A stretch of DNA of 56,100 nucleotides. Origin: Bacteroidales bacterium (GTDB lineage: Bacteria; Bacteroidota; Bacteroidia; Bacteroidales; P3). Position 1 is the first letter of the stretch. Every line of letters begins with the position of its first letter. A program made the translations under genes and the position numbers. Location of the stretch: contig JAISLH010000124.1 in assembly GCA_031260565.1 (NCBI GenBank), forward strand, positions 1-56,100. Direction: 5' to 3'. Under the pieces are notes generated by a model, which was given only the letters and a program-made list of their open reading frames with translations, was not told the origin of the DNA and did not search any database. Positions 27,216 to 36,850 of the stretch are shown here, piece after piece.

Positions 27216-27486
27216 AAAACGGCGTAACAATTTGCTATTACAGCGTTTTAACTTCCGCAAACGCTATTTTATTTTGCTGAAGTGGCGTTTCATTTTAGTT
27301 TGACGTACATCTAATTTTATTTTGATGTACATCTTATTTTTGTTTGATGTACGTCTTATTTTAATTTGATGTACATCTTTTTTATTTTTGATGTACGTCT
27401 AAATAAAATAAGATGTACATCAAATAAATTTATAACGGCGTTTGGTGAAAATAAAACAGCGTTTGCGGAAGTTAAAGCGGCGTTTT
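27216..27486. repeat. Composite repeat (class II) with six 22-bp-phased GTAC palindromes, between divergent promoters
   Basis: Flanking AAAACGGCG, GCAAACGCTA and GGCGTTTC cores lead into GTAC palindromes at 27305, 27327, 27349, 27371, 27393 and 27415, exactly 22 bp apart. The right end is AAATTTATAACGGCGTTTGG and further cores to 27486. Unlike most copies, it sits between two divergently transcribed genes (ferredoxin and rpsP). The remainder of 26910-27639 shows no gene. Confidence 0.92.
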
Positions 27487-27639
27487 GATAAAATTAAGCG
27501 AGATAAAGGCATATCTTTTGTACTAAAATGACCATAGTTTTTGACGGAAAAAGTTATTAAAATGCAGTATCATTAGATTCAATTTGGAATATGGTTATGT
27601 TTTTTTCGCACGAAACTTTTGTAATTCACAAAAAAGTTG

Positions 27640-27647
27640 TACCTTTG
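27640..27647 (+). promoter_or_regulatory. -7 promoter element of rpsP
   Basis: TACCTTTG followed by CAGCCTC, 29 bp before the ATG; exact TAnnTTTG match. Confidence 0.8.
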
Positions 27648-27675
27648 CAGCCTCAAATTTTAAAATTTATTCAAT

Positions 27676-28260
27676 ATGGCAGTAAAAATTAGACTACAAC
27701 GACATGGTAAGAAAGGACAGCCTTTTTATCACATCGTTATTGCGGATGCTCGTGCAGCACGTGATGGAAAATTTATTGAAAAAATCGGAACGTATAACCC
27801 TTTAACCTCACCGGCAACTATCAATTTAGATGTTGAGTCAGCATGCAAATGGTTGAAAAATGGGGCTCAGCCTACTGATACGGTACGTTCGCTACTTTCT
27901 TACAAGGGAGTAATGCTTAAAAGACACCTTCAAATTGGAGTTGAAAAGGGTGCAATAACTCAGGAAACGGCAGATGCCAAGTTTAACGCTTGGTTGCAGG
28001 AAAAGGAAGGCAAAATTGCGGCTCAGGCAGATAAGAGTCGTAGTGCTAAGAATGATGCAAACAAAGCCGCTATGGAGAAGGAAGAGGAGATAAAGAAGGC
28101 TCGTCTTGCCGCTATTGAGAAGAAAAGAGCAGAAGCAGAAAAGGCTAACGCTCCTCAAGAAGAGGTAGCAAGTGAAGAAGAACAACCTGTTGAGGTTTCA
28201 GAAACTCCGTCCGAAGAAGCTCCTCAAGTAGAGGAAGCAGTAGCAGAGACAAACGAATAA
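27676..28260 (+). CDS. rpsP: 30S ribosomal protein S16 with long acidic/Ala-rich C-terminal extension
   Basis: 194 residues. The first 80 or so are a complete S16 ([42 protein letters not shown] at the start, split here as one region). The rest is a low-complexity extension rich in Ala, Glu and Lys, becoming acidic at the end ([19 protein letters not shown]). Extended S16 proteins occur in Bacteroidota; typical bacterial S16 is about 80-90 residues. The extension is probably disordered or helical and may face solvent. It is monocistronic between its own promoter and terminator. No function for the tail is visible. Confidence 0.97.
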   Translation: MAVKIRLQRHGKKGQPFYHIVIADARAARDGKFIEKIGTYNPLTSPATINLDVESACKWLKNGAQPTDTVRSLLSYKGVMLKRHLQIGVEKGAITQETADAKFNAWLQEKEGKIAAQADKSRSAKNDANKAAMEKEEEIKKARLAAIEKKRAEAEKANAPQEEVASEEEQPVEVSETPSEEAPQVEEAVAETNE

Positions 28261-28292
28261 TATCTTTTTAGATAAAATTGTTTCATAATTCG

Positions 28293-28321
28293 GGGACTAT
28301 CTTAGGGTAGTCCCTTTTTTT
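28293..28321 (+). terminator. Intrinsic terminator of rpsP
   Basis: GGGACTA and TAGTCCC form a 7-bp stem with an 8-nt loop, followed by a run of seven T. Confidence 0.85.
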
Positions 28322-28461
28322 GTGGTTAAACTTGTGCTTTGTGATACAAAATACGTCTGTAAGGCTACTGCATAAGGGTTGTCAATTTAACTACTTTATG
28401 TAAAAATACGCAAAAGACGTAAAAATATTACTAAAAATAGTGATAATATGATTTTTTTTTG

Positions 28462-28469
28462 TAATTTTG
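28462..28469 (+). promoter_or_regulatory. -7 promoter element of aspS
   Basis: TAATTTTG followed by CAACTTC, 24 bp before the chosen ATG at 28493. The longer frame beginning at 28448 would start upstream of this element and is rejected. Confidence 0.75.
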
Positions 28470-28492
28470 CAACTTCAAAGTTGGTAACAAAT

Positions 28493-30232
28493 ATGCTAAG
28501 AACACATAATTGCGGTGAATTAAGGATTGACAACAAAGCACAAGAAGTTGTTCTCTGTGGCTGGGTACATCGTTCTCGTAACCTCGGAGGGATGACTTTT
28601 ATTGACCTTCGTGATAGGTATGGCTTGACTCAGTTGGCTTTCAACGAGCAGGTGAATAAAGAATTGTGCTCTTTTGCCCGCACACTCGGACGTGAGTATG
28701 TCCTACAAGTGGAAGGTGTTGTTTGCGAACGCAGCAGCAAGAATCCAAAAATGCCGACTGGTGATATAGAAATAGAGGTACATAATATAAAGGTGTTAAA
28801 TCAATCTAAGACACCTCCATTTACCATTGAGGATAATACAGACGGAGGAGATGAGTTGAGAATGCGTTATCGCTATTTAGACTTGCGGCGAAATATTTTG
28901 AAGCAAAACCTTTCCCTTCGCCATCGTCTTTCAATTCTTATAAGGAATTATATGAATGATAGTGGCTTTATGGAGATTGAAACACCGTTTTTAATCAAAT
29001 CTACACCAGAAGGAGCAAGAGATTTTGTCGTTCCGTCAAGAATGAACGATGGACAATTTTATGCTTTGCCTCAATCGCCTCAAACCTTCAAACAACTGCT
29101 TATGGTGGCAGGGTATGATAGATATTTTCAATTGGTGAGATGCTTCCGTGATGAAGATTTGAGAGCAGACCGTCAGCCTGAATTTACACAATTAGATTGT
29201 GAAATGGCATTTGTGGAACAGGAAGATGTTTTGCAGATGTTTGAAGGCTTGATGAAATATCTGTTTGTTAAAGAAAAAGAATTGGAATTTGGCTCTTTTC
29301 CTCGTATTACTTGGGATGAAGCAATGCGGTTATACGGGTCAGACAAGCCTGATGTTCGTTTTGGAATGCAGTTTGTGGAGTTAAATGACGCAGTAAAGGG
29401 AGCTAATTTTAAGGTCTTTGATGAGGCGGAATTGGTTGTTGGAGTCTGTGTAAAGAATTGTGCCGATTATACTCGCAAGCAGCTTGACGAATTGACGGAA
29501 TTTGTCAAACGTCCTCAAGTTGGAGCTTCTGGACTTGTTTATATTAAGGTAACGGAGGGCGAAATAAAATCTTCGGTTGATAAGTTTTATTCTCCGCAAC
29601 AGCTGACAAGCATTTCCAAAAAGTTTAATGCACAGACAGGAGACTTAATCCTAATTCTTGCAGGTGAGAAGCACAAAACACGTGCTGCTTTAAGTTGCCT
29701 TCGTTTGGAGATGGGAACAAGGCTTGGTCTGCGAAAATCAGATGATTTTGCTCCATTGTGGGTAGTGGATTTCCCTTTATTGGAATGGGACGAGGATACG
29801 CAACGTTATTATGCTATGCACCACCCTTTCACAGCTCCAAAGACAGAAGATTATCCTAAACTTTTCACTGCTCCTGCAGATGTTAGAGCCAATGCTTATG
29901 ACCTTGTTGTGAATGGGGTTGAGTTAGGCGGAGGGTCAATAAGAATCCACGACAGAGATATGCAAAACGATATGTTCAAGACGTTAGGTTTTACGGAAGA
30001 GGAAGCAAAAAATCAGTTTGGTTTTCTGCTTGATGCTTTTGAATATGGAGCACCACCTCACGGAGGAATAGCTTTTGGCTTTGATAGAATATGTGCAGTC
30101 TTTTCGGGAGTAGATTCAATTAGAGACTTCATAGCCTTTCCAAAAAACAACAACGGACGAGATGTGATGCTTGATGCTCCTTCAAACATATCGCAAGCAC
30201 AGTTAGATGAATTAAATATAAAATTAAAATAA
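28493..30232 (+). CDS. aspS: Aspartate--tRNA ligase
   Basis: 579 residues, the usual length for bacterial AspRS. An N-terminal OB-fold binds the anticodon ([20 protein letters not shown]). Class II motif 2 is [18 protein letters not shown]; motif 3 is [13 protein letters not shown] near the C-terminus. The bacterial GAD insertion lies between, around residues 290-400. It charges tRNA-Asp with aspartate. Start chosen downstream of the promoter element. The AraC regulator gene begins 18 bp after the stop and may be cotranscribed. Confidence 0.97.
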   Translation: MLRTHNCGELRIDNKAQEVVLCGWVHRSRNLGGMTFIDLRDRYGLTQLAFNEQVNKELCSFARTLGREYVLQVEGVVCERSSKNPKMPTGDIEIEVHNIKVLNQSKTPPFTIEDNTDGGDELRMRYRYLDLRRNILKQNLSLRHRLSILIRNYMNDSGFMEIETPFLIKSTPEGARDFVVPSRMNDGQFYALPQSPQTFKQLLMVAGYDRYFQLVRCFRDEDLRADRQPEFTQLDCEMAFVEQEDVLQMFEGLMKYLFVKEKELEFGSFPRITWDEAMRLYGSDKPDVRFGMQFVELNDAVKGANFKVFDEAELVVGVCVKNCADYTRKQLDELTEFVKRPQVGASGLVYIKVTEGEIKSSVDKFYSPQQLTSISKKFNAQTGDLILILAGEKHKTRAALSCLRLEMGTRLGLRKSDDFAPLWVVDFPLLEWDEDTQRYYAMHHPFTAPKTEDYPKLFTAPADVRANAYDLVVNGVELGGGSIRIHDRDMQNDMFKTLGFTEEEAKNQFGFLLDAFEYGAPPHGGIAFGFDRICAVFSGVDSIRDFIAFPKNNNGRDVMLDAPSNISQAQLDELNIKLK

Positions 30233-30250
30233 CAAACAAAATATTAGATT

Positions 30251-31150
30251 ATGGAAAAAAAACGAACGAAAAACATTTTAATGTCTTATGAAGAACACGC
30301 AGTTTGTAGTAATTGGGTGTCTGATTATCACATTGGTTTCAAGCAGTACAACCTAAATAATGGTGATAACCTTAGCTCTGATTTGGGTAAGGGATTTAGC
30401 ACTATTTGCTTTCTTTTGAAAGGAGAGGTATGCGTTAAATACAACGACAGGGAATATAACATCGGAGCAAACAATATGTTCTTCATTCCGTCCTCTATCC
30501 CTTGTGAAATCAAAGCAAAGACAAAGGTCTTTTTGCTGGTCAATAATTTCAACAAACCTATCAACACCATTATTGACACTTGCGAAAGGATGAGTTTGGA
30601 AAACATTGAACCTCCTTTTAACAAGGACAATGAGATGTATAATCCTATCTTACCTATAAAGAAAATTGTAAAGGAGTTTTTGATATTGCTGACCAAGTTG
30701 ATTGATGATGGTGTTTATTGCAAACACTTTCATAACGAGGAATTCAATAAGTTCTTTTTCTTGTTGAGGTTTTATTATTCAAAGGAGGAAATAGGAACTT
30801 TGTTCGCTCCTATCTTGGGAATGAATATGGAGTTCAAGTATTTGGTTCTTAAACATTACAATGACATCAGCAGAGTAAAAGAGTTGGCTGATGAATGCGG
30901 CTATTCATTGGCAACATTCAATCGGTTGTTTGCTGAAAACTTCCACGACACTCCTTATAAATGGATGCAGAAGAAGAGGCTACAACAAGTTATTACTCGT
31001 CTGTCGGACAAAGAGGTCAATGTTGCACAGATTGCAGCGGAATTAGGCTTCTCTTCCTCAGGACATCTTACCGTGTTCTGCAAGGAGTTTTTGCACTTAA
31101 CGCCTTCTCAGTTTAGAAAGCAGCAAAAGCCAAAACAGCCAGAGCAATAG
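30251..31150 (+). CDS. AraC-family transcriptional regulator
   Basis: 299 residues. The C-terminal third contains the two helix-turn-helix motifs of AraC/XylS: VKELADECGYSLATFNRLFAE and VNVAQIAAELGFSSSGHLTVF, ending in LHLTPSQFRKQQ. The N-terminal 190 residues include a small beta-rich cupin-like region (GEVCVKYNDREYNIGANNMFFIP) that probably senses a ligand not evident from sequence. It follows aspS closely with no promoter seen, which is an odd pairing; regulation of aspS is not implied. A terminator hairpin follows. Confidence 0.9.
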   Translation: MEKKRTKNILMSYEEHAVCSNWVSDYHIGFKQYNLNNGDNLSSDLGKGFSTICFLLKGEVCVKYNDREYNIGANNMFFIPSSIPCEIKAKTKVFLLVNNFNKPINTIIDTCERMSLENIEPPFNKDNEMYNPILPIKKIVKEFLILLTKLIDDGVYCKHFHNEEFNKFFFLLRFYYSKEEIGTLFAPILGMNMEFKYLVLKHYNDISRVKELADECGYSLATFNRLFAENFHDTPYKWMQKKRLQQVITRLSDKEVNVAQIAAELGFSSSGHLTVFCKEFLHLTPSQFRKQQKPKQPEQ

Positions 31151-31173
31151 CAGTAATCATTAACACATTGAAA

Positions 31174-31206
31174 AGAAAAGATAGGGTATTTGCTCTATCT
31201 TTTTCT
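31174..31206 (+). terminator. Terminator behind the AraC regulator gene
   Basis: AAAAGATAG and CTATCTTTT arms with a 10-nt loop, ending in a T-run. AT-rich stem, so moderate strength. Confidence 0.65.
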
Positions 31207-31418
31207 TTTGTTCCTAAATTATCAAAATGATGTATAAAATTACTGCTAAAAACCACCTAAATAATTACATTTTACCAAACGATAATTTACATAAAACACT
31301 CATCAAAAACAGCGAAATCAGACTAAAAAATCAACAAAATTAAGGTTAAAAACGCCAATTTTCCACTTAATTTTGGCAGAATTTCATCTTATTTTTACAA
31401 AAAAAACAATGATTTTGC

Positions 31419-31496
31419 CCAAACGCCACTTCGTCATAACGAAGCGACGTTTCATTTTTCTAAAGTGGCGTTTCGTGACGCTGAAACGCCGCTTTA
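31419..31496. repeat. GGCGTTT-family hairpin repeat (class I)
   Basis: A CCAAACGCCACTTCG module and a GAAGCGACGTTTC module precede the stem AAAGTGGCGTTTC / GAAACGCCGCTTT, with a GTGACGCT loop. The rest of 31207-31819 is AT-rich and shows no gene. Confidence 0.85.
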
Positions 31497-31819
31497 ATTT
31501 TGGCAAAAAACAAAAAAAGGGGATAAAATATCATATTATCCCCATAAATCTACATATTGCGTTATTGCAATAAGGTTACATAAAATTTATACAAAAATAT
31601 CACGTTCGCATCTCTGAAAAGCGAAACTTTTTAATGAAGTTTTGTTGCATTAAATCTATAATTTGTGATGATGTTTTTTGATATTGTGTTGCCATAATCT
31701 TGCTTGTTTTTATTGATATTTAATTTGAGAATGCAAAGGTACTAAAAATAAAATTGAGAAGATGCTGTTAGCACTGTGAAAAATATTTTTATAAGCCTTT
31801 GTTTTCATATCTTTTTTTG

Positions 31820-31827
31820 TATCTTTG
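31820..31827 (+). promoter_or_regulatory. -7 promoter element of nhaD
   Basis: TATCTTTG, exact TAnnTTTG match, 45 bp before the ATG. Confidence 0.75.
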
Positions 31828-31871
31828 TTGCCTTAAAAAAAATAGAGTAATATAACTAAAAAATTAAGATT

Positions 31872-33158
31872 ATGTATTTTACGTTAATGATTGTTATTTT
31901 CATTTTGGGTTATGCTCTCATAGCATTGGAACACCCAATCAAAATTAACAAAACCGCAACAGCCCTTTTGCTTGCTGTAGTTTTGTGGTCTGTTTATGCC
32001 TTAATGGGTCCCGGTGCAGAAGCGGAAGACCTTATTAAACACTTAGGCGACACGTCTGAAATCCTATTCTTCTTGCTTGGTGCAATGACGATAGTTGAAA
32101 TTGTGGATAGACACAATGGCTTTGCTATCATCACCGACAGGATTACGACAACCAACAAGCGGAAGCTACTTTGGGTCATCAGCATCATCACATTCTTTAT
32201 GTCGTCTGTGCTGGACAACCTTACGACTGCTATTGTGATGTGTGCCTTGCTAAGAAAGTTGATTTCTAACCAAAAAGACCGATGGTTCTTTGCAGGTATG
32301 GTTATCCTCGCGGCTAATGCAGGTGGTGCATGGACTCCAATAGGTGATGTTACAACTATTATGCTTTGGATAAAAGGTAATATAACTGCATTGATGATTA
32401 TGAAAGAGACGTTTATTCCAAGTTTCATATCGTTAATTGTTCCATTGATAGCGATAACATTTACGATTAAAGGCTCTGTTGAACGCCCTGAGGTGTCTAA
32501 GAGTGCCTCAACCGGTAACATTTCCAAGCTACAAAGCAACCTTATATTCTTTTTGGGTGTAGGGTCTTTGCTTTTCACTCCTATTTTCAAGACTATAACC
32601 CACCTTCCTCCTTATATGGGCATTCTCTTAGGATTAGGTGTTATTTGGGTGATAACTGAAATTATGCACAGAAAGAATGAAGAACAATATAGTAGGCTAA
32701 ATGCATCTGCTATTTTGCAAAAGGTAGATACTCCAAGTGTGCTGTTCTTCTTAGGTATTCTTATGGCAGTGGCTTGTCTTCAAACGGCAGGGCATTTGGG
32801 TCAGTTGTCGGGTATGCTTGATAAAATAGGCAATATATATGTTATCAACATTGCTATAGGTCTTCTTTCGGCAGTCATTGATAATGTTCCTTTGGTAGCA
32901 GCTGCAATGGGAATGTACCCTGTGGCAGAGATAGGACATTTTGCTGTTGATGGAGCGTTCTGGGAAATGTTAGCATATTGTGCAGGTACAGGAGGAAGTA
33001 TTCTTATCATTGGCTCAGCAGCAGGCGTTGCTGTTATGGGGATGGAGAAGATAGACTTTATATGGTACTTAAAGAAGATAAGCCTTTGGGCATTGCTTGG
33101 CTACCTGTCGGGAGCAGGAGCATTTTATCTGCTTTCTCACTTTATTTTACACACGTAA
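31872..33158 (+). CDS. nhaD: Na+/H+ antiporter NhaD
   Basis: 428 residues, almost entirely hydrophobic with about 11-12 membrane helices. The NhaD-type signature of the ion transporter superfamily is seen: LGAMTIVEIVDRHNGF, then MSSVLDNLTTAIVMCALL and NAGGAWTPIGDVTTIMLW. A second inverted-repeat half ends with VIDNVPLVAAAMGMYP and GTGGSILIIGSAAGVAVMG. The buried Asp-Asn pairs (LDN, IDN) are the likely ion-binding residues. It expels Na+ (and Li+) in exchange for protons, for pH and salt homeostasis. Monocistronic; a strong shared hairpin lies behind it. Confidence 0.93.
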   Translation: MYFTLMIVIFILGYALIALEHPIKINKTATALLLAVVLWSVYALMGPGAEAEDLIKHLGDTSEILFFLLGAMTIVEIVDRHNGFAIITDRITTTNKRKLLWVISIITFFMSSVLDNLTTAIVMCALLRKLISNQKDRWFFAGMVILAANAGGAWTPIGDVTTIMLWIKGNITALMIMKETFIPSFISLIVPLIAITFTIKGSVERPEVSKSASTGNISKLQSNLIFFLGVGSLLFTPIFKTITHLPPYMGILLGLGVIWVITEIMHRKNEEQYSRLNASAILQKVDTPSVLFFLGILMAVACLQTAGHLGQLSGMLDKIGNIYVINIAIGLLSAVIDNVPLVAAAMGMYPVAEIGHFAVDGAFWEMLAYCAGTGGSILIIGSAAGVAVMGMEKIDFIWYLKKISLWALLGYLSGAGAFYLLSHFILHT

Positions 33159-33213
33159 GATTTTACACACTAAAGAAAAGACTATTTCAGGAATATGTTT
33201 GTTAAACAAAATA

Positions 33214-33246
33214 AAGAGAGCCAAGTTTTAGAAACTTGGCTCTCTT
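33214..33246. terminator. Bidirectional terminator between nhaD and tRNA-Gln
   Basis: A perfect 15-bp inverted repeat (AAGAGAGCCAAGTTT and its complement) with a TAG loop lies between convergent transcripts. The A-run on one side and T-containing tail on the other let it serve both strands. Confidence 0.85.
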
Positions 33247-33249
33247 GTG

Positions 33250-33320
33250 TTATCCCGTCAAGATTCGAACTTGAAATGACTGGACCAAAACCAGTTGTGT
33301 TGCCATTACACCACGGGACA
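33250..33320 (-). tRNA. tRNA-Gln (anticodon TTG)
   Basis: 71 nt on the minus strand. The acceptor arm TGTCCCG pairs with CGGGATA (one G-U). The anticodon arm is ACTGG-TTTTGGT-CCAGT, giving anticodon TTG. The T-arm contains AGTTCGAATCT. CCA is not encoded. Confidence 0.93.
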
Positions 33321-33349
33321 TTGTAACTTATAACCCTTAAATTCGGGTG

Positions 33350-33357
33350 CAAAGGTA
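33350..33357 (-). promoter_or_regulatory. -7 promoter element of tRNA-Gln
   Basis: TACCTTTG followed by CACCCG on the minus strand, 29 bp before the tRNA 5' end. Confidence 0.75.
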
Positions 33358-33429
33358 CGTAGATTTTCCCAAATACACAAATTTTTCTTTCTTTTTTAGC
33401 AATAATCATTCGTTTTCTTTTGTTTTTCA

Positions 33430-33437
33430 TACCTTTG
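33430..33437 (+). promoter_or_regulatory. -7 promoter element of the oligopeptide ABC ATPase gene
   Basis: TACCTTTG followed by CAGGCGG, 30 bp before the ATG. Confidence 0.75.
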
Positions 33438-33467
33438 CAGGCGGAAATAGAATAAAACAATAAGCAA

Positions 33468-35144
33468 ATGGCTACCAATTTTGACAGCAATAAACCTATC
33501 TTAGAAGTTGCGGATTTACGAATTTCTTTTCTCAATGACGGCGAATGGCATCAGGTTATCAAAGGAATAAATTTCTCCATTGGCAAAGGGGGAATATTAG
33601 GCTTAGTTGGCGAATCAGGCTCAGGTAAATCGGTCTCGTCTCTCGCTATTATGGGTCTCTTGCCTTCAAAAATCAGCCGCATAGATAGCGGTAATATTTG
33701 GTTCAATGCTGATAATGAGAAAGATTTAGCAAAGATTATTTCCGCCAAAGAGTATTCCAAAATTCGCGGACGTCAGATTGCAATGATTTTTCAAGAACCT
33801 ATGACAGCCTTAAACCCTGTCCTGCGTTGTGGAAATCAAGTTGCAGAAGTCCTTCACTCACATACGCAAATGACAAGCAAAGAAGCAAAGGCTAAGGTAT
33901 TAAATCTATTTGAAGAGGTCTTGCTTCCCAATCCGCAAAGGGTTTTTCGTGCTTATCCTCATCAGCTTTCAGGCGGTCAGAAACAACGAGTTATGATAGC
34001 AATGGCTCTTGCCTGCGAACCCGACTTGCTTATAGCCGATGAACCTACTACTGCACTTGATGTAACGGTTGAAAAGGCTATTTTAGAACTGCTAAAAGAT
34101 TTGCAGGAACGCCGAAATATTGCAGTCCTTTTCATCACTCACGACCTCGCAGTTATCAGAAAAATTGCTGATAATGTTGCCGTAATTTACAAAGGTGAGA
34201 TTGTAGAGCAAGGCAATGTAGAATCTATTTTCGCCAACCCCCAACACATTTATACAAAAGCTCTTTTGGCTTCACGTCCTCCTAAAAATGCTCGCCCTAA
34301 AAGACTGCTTTCCGTCAGCGATTTCATAAATAATACGACCGAGACCTCATTTGTAACCGATAAGGAAAGGCAACAGGAGCACAAAATGTTGTATGACTCT
34401 GACCCTCTGCTGAAAGTGAGTAACTTAACTGTCAAATATAAGCATACTACGGCGGTTAATAACGTCAGTTTGGAAGTTTATCGCGGCGAAACGCTGGGTC
34501 TGGTTGGCGAATCGGGCTGTGGCAAGACAACAATAGGCAGAAGTATTTTGCAGTTGATTGATAACCAAAGCGGAGATGTGATTTTTGACAACCAAAACCT
34601 TGCATTAGTTTCCGCAAAACAAATGCAGCGGCTGCGACAACGCATTCAGATAATTTTTCAAGACCCATATTCTTCTCTCAATCCTCGTATGAAGATAGGT
34701 AAAGCAATAGAGGAAGTACTTGATGTTCATAATATTGGCACTAAATCACAGAGAAAGCAGCGTGTATTGCAGATGTTGGAAAAGGTAGGTTTGGAGCGTG
34801 AGCATTATGAGCGGTATCCACATCAGTTTTCGGGCGGTCAGCGGCAGCGAATAGGCATAGCAAGAGCCTTGATACTCAATCCGGAATTGGTAATTTGCGA
34901 TGAATCTGTTTCGGCTCTTGATGTATCGGTTCAGGCTCAGGTTTTGAATTTATTAAACGATCTAAAGCGTGAATTTGCCTTTACTTTCATTTTTATATCT
35001 CACGACTTAGCTGTCGTCAAATATATGTCAGACAGGATATTAGTAATGAAAAGTGGTGTTATTGTTGAGCAAAACGAAGCCGACACCCTATATTTGCATC
35101 CTCAAAACGCCTATACCAAAACTCTGATTGCCGCAATACCTTAA
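33468..35144 (+). CDS. Double ATP-binding protein of a peptide-type ABC transporter (DppD-DppF/OppD-OppF fusion)
   Basis: 558 residues with two complete ATPase domains. The first has Walker A GESGSGKS, signature LSGGQKQR and Walker [13 protein letters not shown]. The second has Walker A GESGCGKT, signature FSGGQRQR and Walker [13 protein letters not shown]. Both resemble the D and F subunits of oligopeptide/dipeptide importers, fused head to tail as in E. coli GsiA. It should power import of peptides or related solutes. No permease or binding-protein gene is adjacent, so its partners must be encoded elsewhere. A class II repeat lies downstream. Confidence 0.92.
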   Translation: MATNFDSNKPILEVADLRISFLNDGEWHQVIKGINFSIGKGGILGLVGESGSGKSVSSLAIMGLLPSKISRIDSGNIWFNADNEKDLAKIISAKEYSKIRGRQIAMIFQEPMTALNPVLRCGNQVAEVLHSHTQMTSKEAKAKVLNLFEEVLLPNPQRVFRAYPHQLSGGQKQRVMIAMALACEPDLLIADEPTTALDVTVEKAILELLKDLQERRNIAVLFITHDLAVIRKIADNVAVIYKGEIVEQGNVESIFANPQHIYTKALLASRPPKNARPKRLLSVSDFINNTTETSFVTDKERQQEHKMLYDSDPLLKVSNLTVKYKHTTAVNNVSLEVYRGETLGLVGESGCGKTTIGRSILQLIDNQSGDVIFDNQNLALVSAKQMQRLRQRIQIIFQDPYSSLNPRMKIGKAIEEVLDVHNIGTKSQRKQRVLQMLEKVGLEREHYERYPHQFSGGQRQRIGIARALILNPELVICDESVSALDVSVQAQVLNLLNDLKREFAFTFIFISHDLAVVKYMSDRILVMKSGVIVEQNEADTLYLHPQNAYTKTLIAAIP

Positions 35145-35165
35145 CAAAATAGTCTTTCATTTCAC

Positions 35166-35372
35166 TCAAACGCCACTTAAACTTAACGAAGTGGCGTTTT
35201 ATTTTCACCAAACGCCGTTTTAAATTTATTTGATGTACATCTAAAATAAATAAGATGTACATCAAACGAAAATAAGATGTACATCAAATAAAAATAAGAT
35301 GTACATCAAACAAAAATGAAACGCTGCTTCAGCAAAATGAAATGGCGTTTGGTGAAGTTAAGGTGGCGTTTG
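35166..35372. repeat. Composite repeat (class II) with four 22-bp-phased GTAC palindromes
   Basis: CAAACGCCACTT and GAAGTGGCGTTT form a short hairpin at the left. CAAACGCCG follows, then GATGTACATC with GTAC at 35235, 35257, 35279 and 35301, exactly 22 bp apart. GAAACGCTGC and two GGCGTTTG cores close the element. It begins about 22 bp after the ABC ATPase stop. The rest of 35145-35479 shows no gene. Confidence 0.92.
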
Positions 35373-35479
35373 ATAAAAATGAAGTGCGAGTTCATTGCGT
35401 TAAAACTTGATAGGTAATGATTTTGGTCTTATTATGAGATATTTTTTGTAATAAAGAACGATATGTGAAAAAAAAGTTG

Positions 35480-35487
35480 TAAATTTG
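35480..35487 (+). promoter_or_regulatory. -7 promoter element of the 2-oxoacid:ferredoxin oxidoreductase operon
   Basis: TAAATTTG, exact TAnnTTTG match, 34 bp before the first ATG of the operon. Confidence 0.7.
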
Positions 35488-35521
35488 CGCTTTCAAATAT
35501 TAACCCAAAAACTAAAAAGCA

Positions 35522-35740
35522 ATGGCAATAAAAGGATCAATCGTAGTTGATACAGAGCGTTGTAAAGGCTGTGGGGTATGTCTTGGTGCATGTCCTAATC
35601 AGGTTATCGCTCTCTCAAAAAATGTGAATGGCAAAGGATACAATTACGCAGAACCTATCAAAGATGAATGTATAGGTTGTGCAAGTTGTGCAATGGTTTG
35701 CCCTGACGGCGTAATAACTGTCTATAAAACTAAATTATAA
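35522..35740 (+). CDS. 2-oxoacid:ferredoxin oxidoreductase, ferredoxin-like (delta) subunit
   Basis: 72 residues. Two CX2CX2CX3CP clusters (CKGCGVCLGACP and CIGCASCAMVCP) bind [4Fe-4S] centres. It carries electrons between the TPP-bearing catalytic subunit and external ferredoxin. First of four closely spaced genes, in the order delta, alpha, beta, gamma; 19 bp separate it from the next. The enzyme oxidatively decarboxylates a 2-oxoacid with CoA, or runs in reverse; 2-oxoglutarate (Kor) and branched-chain 2-oxoacids (Vor) are the usual substrates of this four-subunit form. Sequence alone does not let me choose. Confidence 0.92.
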   Translation: MAIKGSIVVDTERCKGCGVCLGACPNQVIALSKNVNGKGYNYAEPIKDECIGCASCAMVCPDGVITVYKTKL

Positions 35741-35759
35741 ACTAATAAAATTAGTAGAA

Positions 35760-36845
35760 ATGGCAAAAGAGCTAAAATTAATGAAAGGTAACGAAGCAAT
35801 TGCTGAGGCGGCAATTCGCTCTGGTTGCGATGGGTACTTCGGTTATCCTATCACTCCCCAATCCGAAGTTATGGAATACCTTATGTTAGAAAAGCCTTGG
35901 GAAAAGACTGGAATGGTCGTTCTGCAAGCAGAAAGTGAAACGTCTTCTATAAATATGGTATATGGTGGTGCAGGTGCAGGTAAGAAAGTTATGACTTCAT
36001 CTTCCTCACCCGGAATAAGCCTTATGCAGGAAGGTATGACTTATCTTGCAGGTGCGGAACTTCCTTGTTTGGTAGTCAATGTGGTTCGTGGAGGTCCCGG
36101 TTTGGGAACAATACAACCTTCGCAGGCGGACTATTTTCAGGCAACAAAAGGAGGAGGACACGGAGACTATCAACTGTATGTCTTAGCCCCTGCTTCTGTT
36201 CAGGAGATGTATGACTTTGTGTTTGATGCTTGGGAGATAGCTTTCAAGTATCGTAACCCTGTGATGATACTTTCTGACGGAGCAATAGGACAGGTTATGG
36301 AGAAGTTGTATGTGGGTGATTATGTACCTCGTTGGACTGACGAGCAGATACACAAAATAGCTCCTTGGGCTACTTTTGGCAAACCTGCTTCCCGTGACCA
36401 CAACATCATAACATCTTTGGAGCTTGATAGTGCCAAACAGGAACTTCACAACCAGAAGTTGCAGGCTAAGTACAGAGAGATGGAACGTAATGAAGTACGC
36501 TTTGAGGAAATAAACTGCGAGGATGCAGAATATCTCTTTGTAGCTTACGGTTCATCGGCTCGTATAGCACAAAAGGCTATTCAGTTAGGAAGAGAAAAAG
36601 GAATAAAGGTAGGGCTTTTACGTCCTATAACTCTGTTCCCTTTCCCAACAAAGAAGTTGGCAGAGTTGTCCAAGAAAGTAAAAGGTATGCTTTCTGTTGA
36701 AATGAGTGCAGGGCAAATGGTAATGGACGTAAAACTTGCTACTGAAGGCAGATGTAAGGTAGAACATTACGGACGTTTTGGAGGAATGATTCCTACTCCG
36801 CACGAAGTATTAGAAGCATTAGAAGAAAAAATCATTAAAGGTTAA
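35760..36845 (+). CDS. 2-oxoacid:ferredoxin oxidoreductase, alpha subunit (VorB/KorA type)
   Basis: 361 residues. The N-terminal pyrimidine-binding domain has the conserved start MKGNEAIAEAAIRSGCDGYFGYPITPQSE, cited here in part as residues 8-36; GYPITPQSE is the family motif. VMTSSSSPGISLMQEG lies in the catalytic cleft. The C-terminal domain (about 240-360) resembles transketolase domain II and contains a conserved GSSARIAQKAI stretch. It pairs with the beta subunit to hold thiamine pyrophosphate at the interface. It lies 5 bp before the beta gene. The substrate is not resolved between 2-oxoglutarate and 2-oxoisovalerate. Confidence 0.93.
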   Translation: MAKELKLMKGNEAIAEAAIRSGCDGYFGYPITPQSEVMEYLMLEKPWEKTGMVVLQAESETSSINMVYGGAGAGKKVMTSSSSPGISLMQEGMTYLAGAELPCLVVNVVRGGPGLGTIQPSQADYFQATKGGGHGDYQLYVLAPASVQEMYDFVFDAWEIAFKYRNPVMILSDGAIGQVMEKLYVGDYVPRWTDEQIHKIAPWATFGKPASRDHNIITSLELDSAKQELHNQKLQAKYREMERNEVRFEEINCEDAEYLFVAYGSSARIAQKAIQLGREKGIKVGLLRPITLFPFPTKKLAELSKKVKGMLSVEMSAGQMVMDVKLATEGRCKVEHYGRFGGMIPTPHEVLEALEEKIIKG

Positions 36846-36850
36846 GCGTT

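Noticed and set aside
31373-31573. Basic repetitive open frame with KRRF/KWRF heptads
   Set aside because: It is the translation of GGCGTTT repeat modules; similar frames appear at every repeat locus and lack starts or promoters.
33468-35144. Gene duplication or frameshifted fusion in the ABC ATPase
   Set aside because: Both halves have complete motifs and a normal linker; D-F fusions of this length are known in peptide-type importers.
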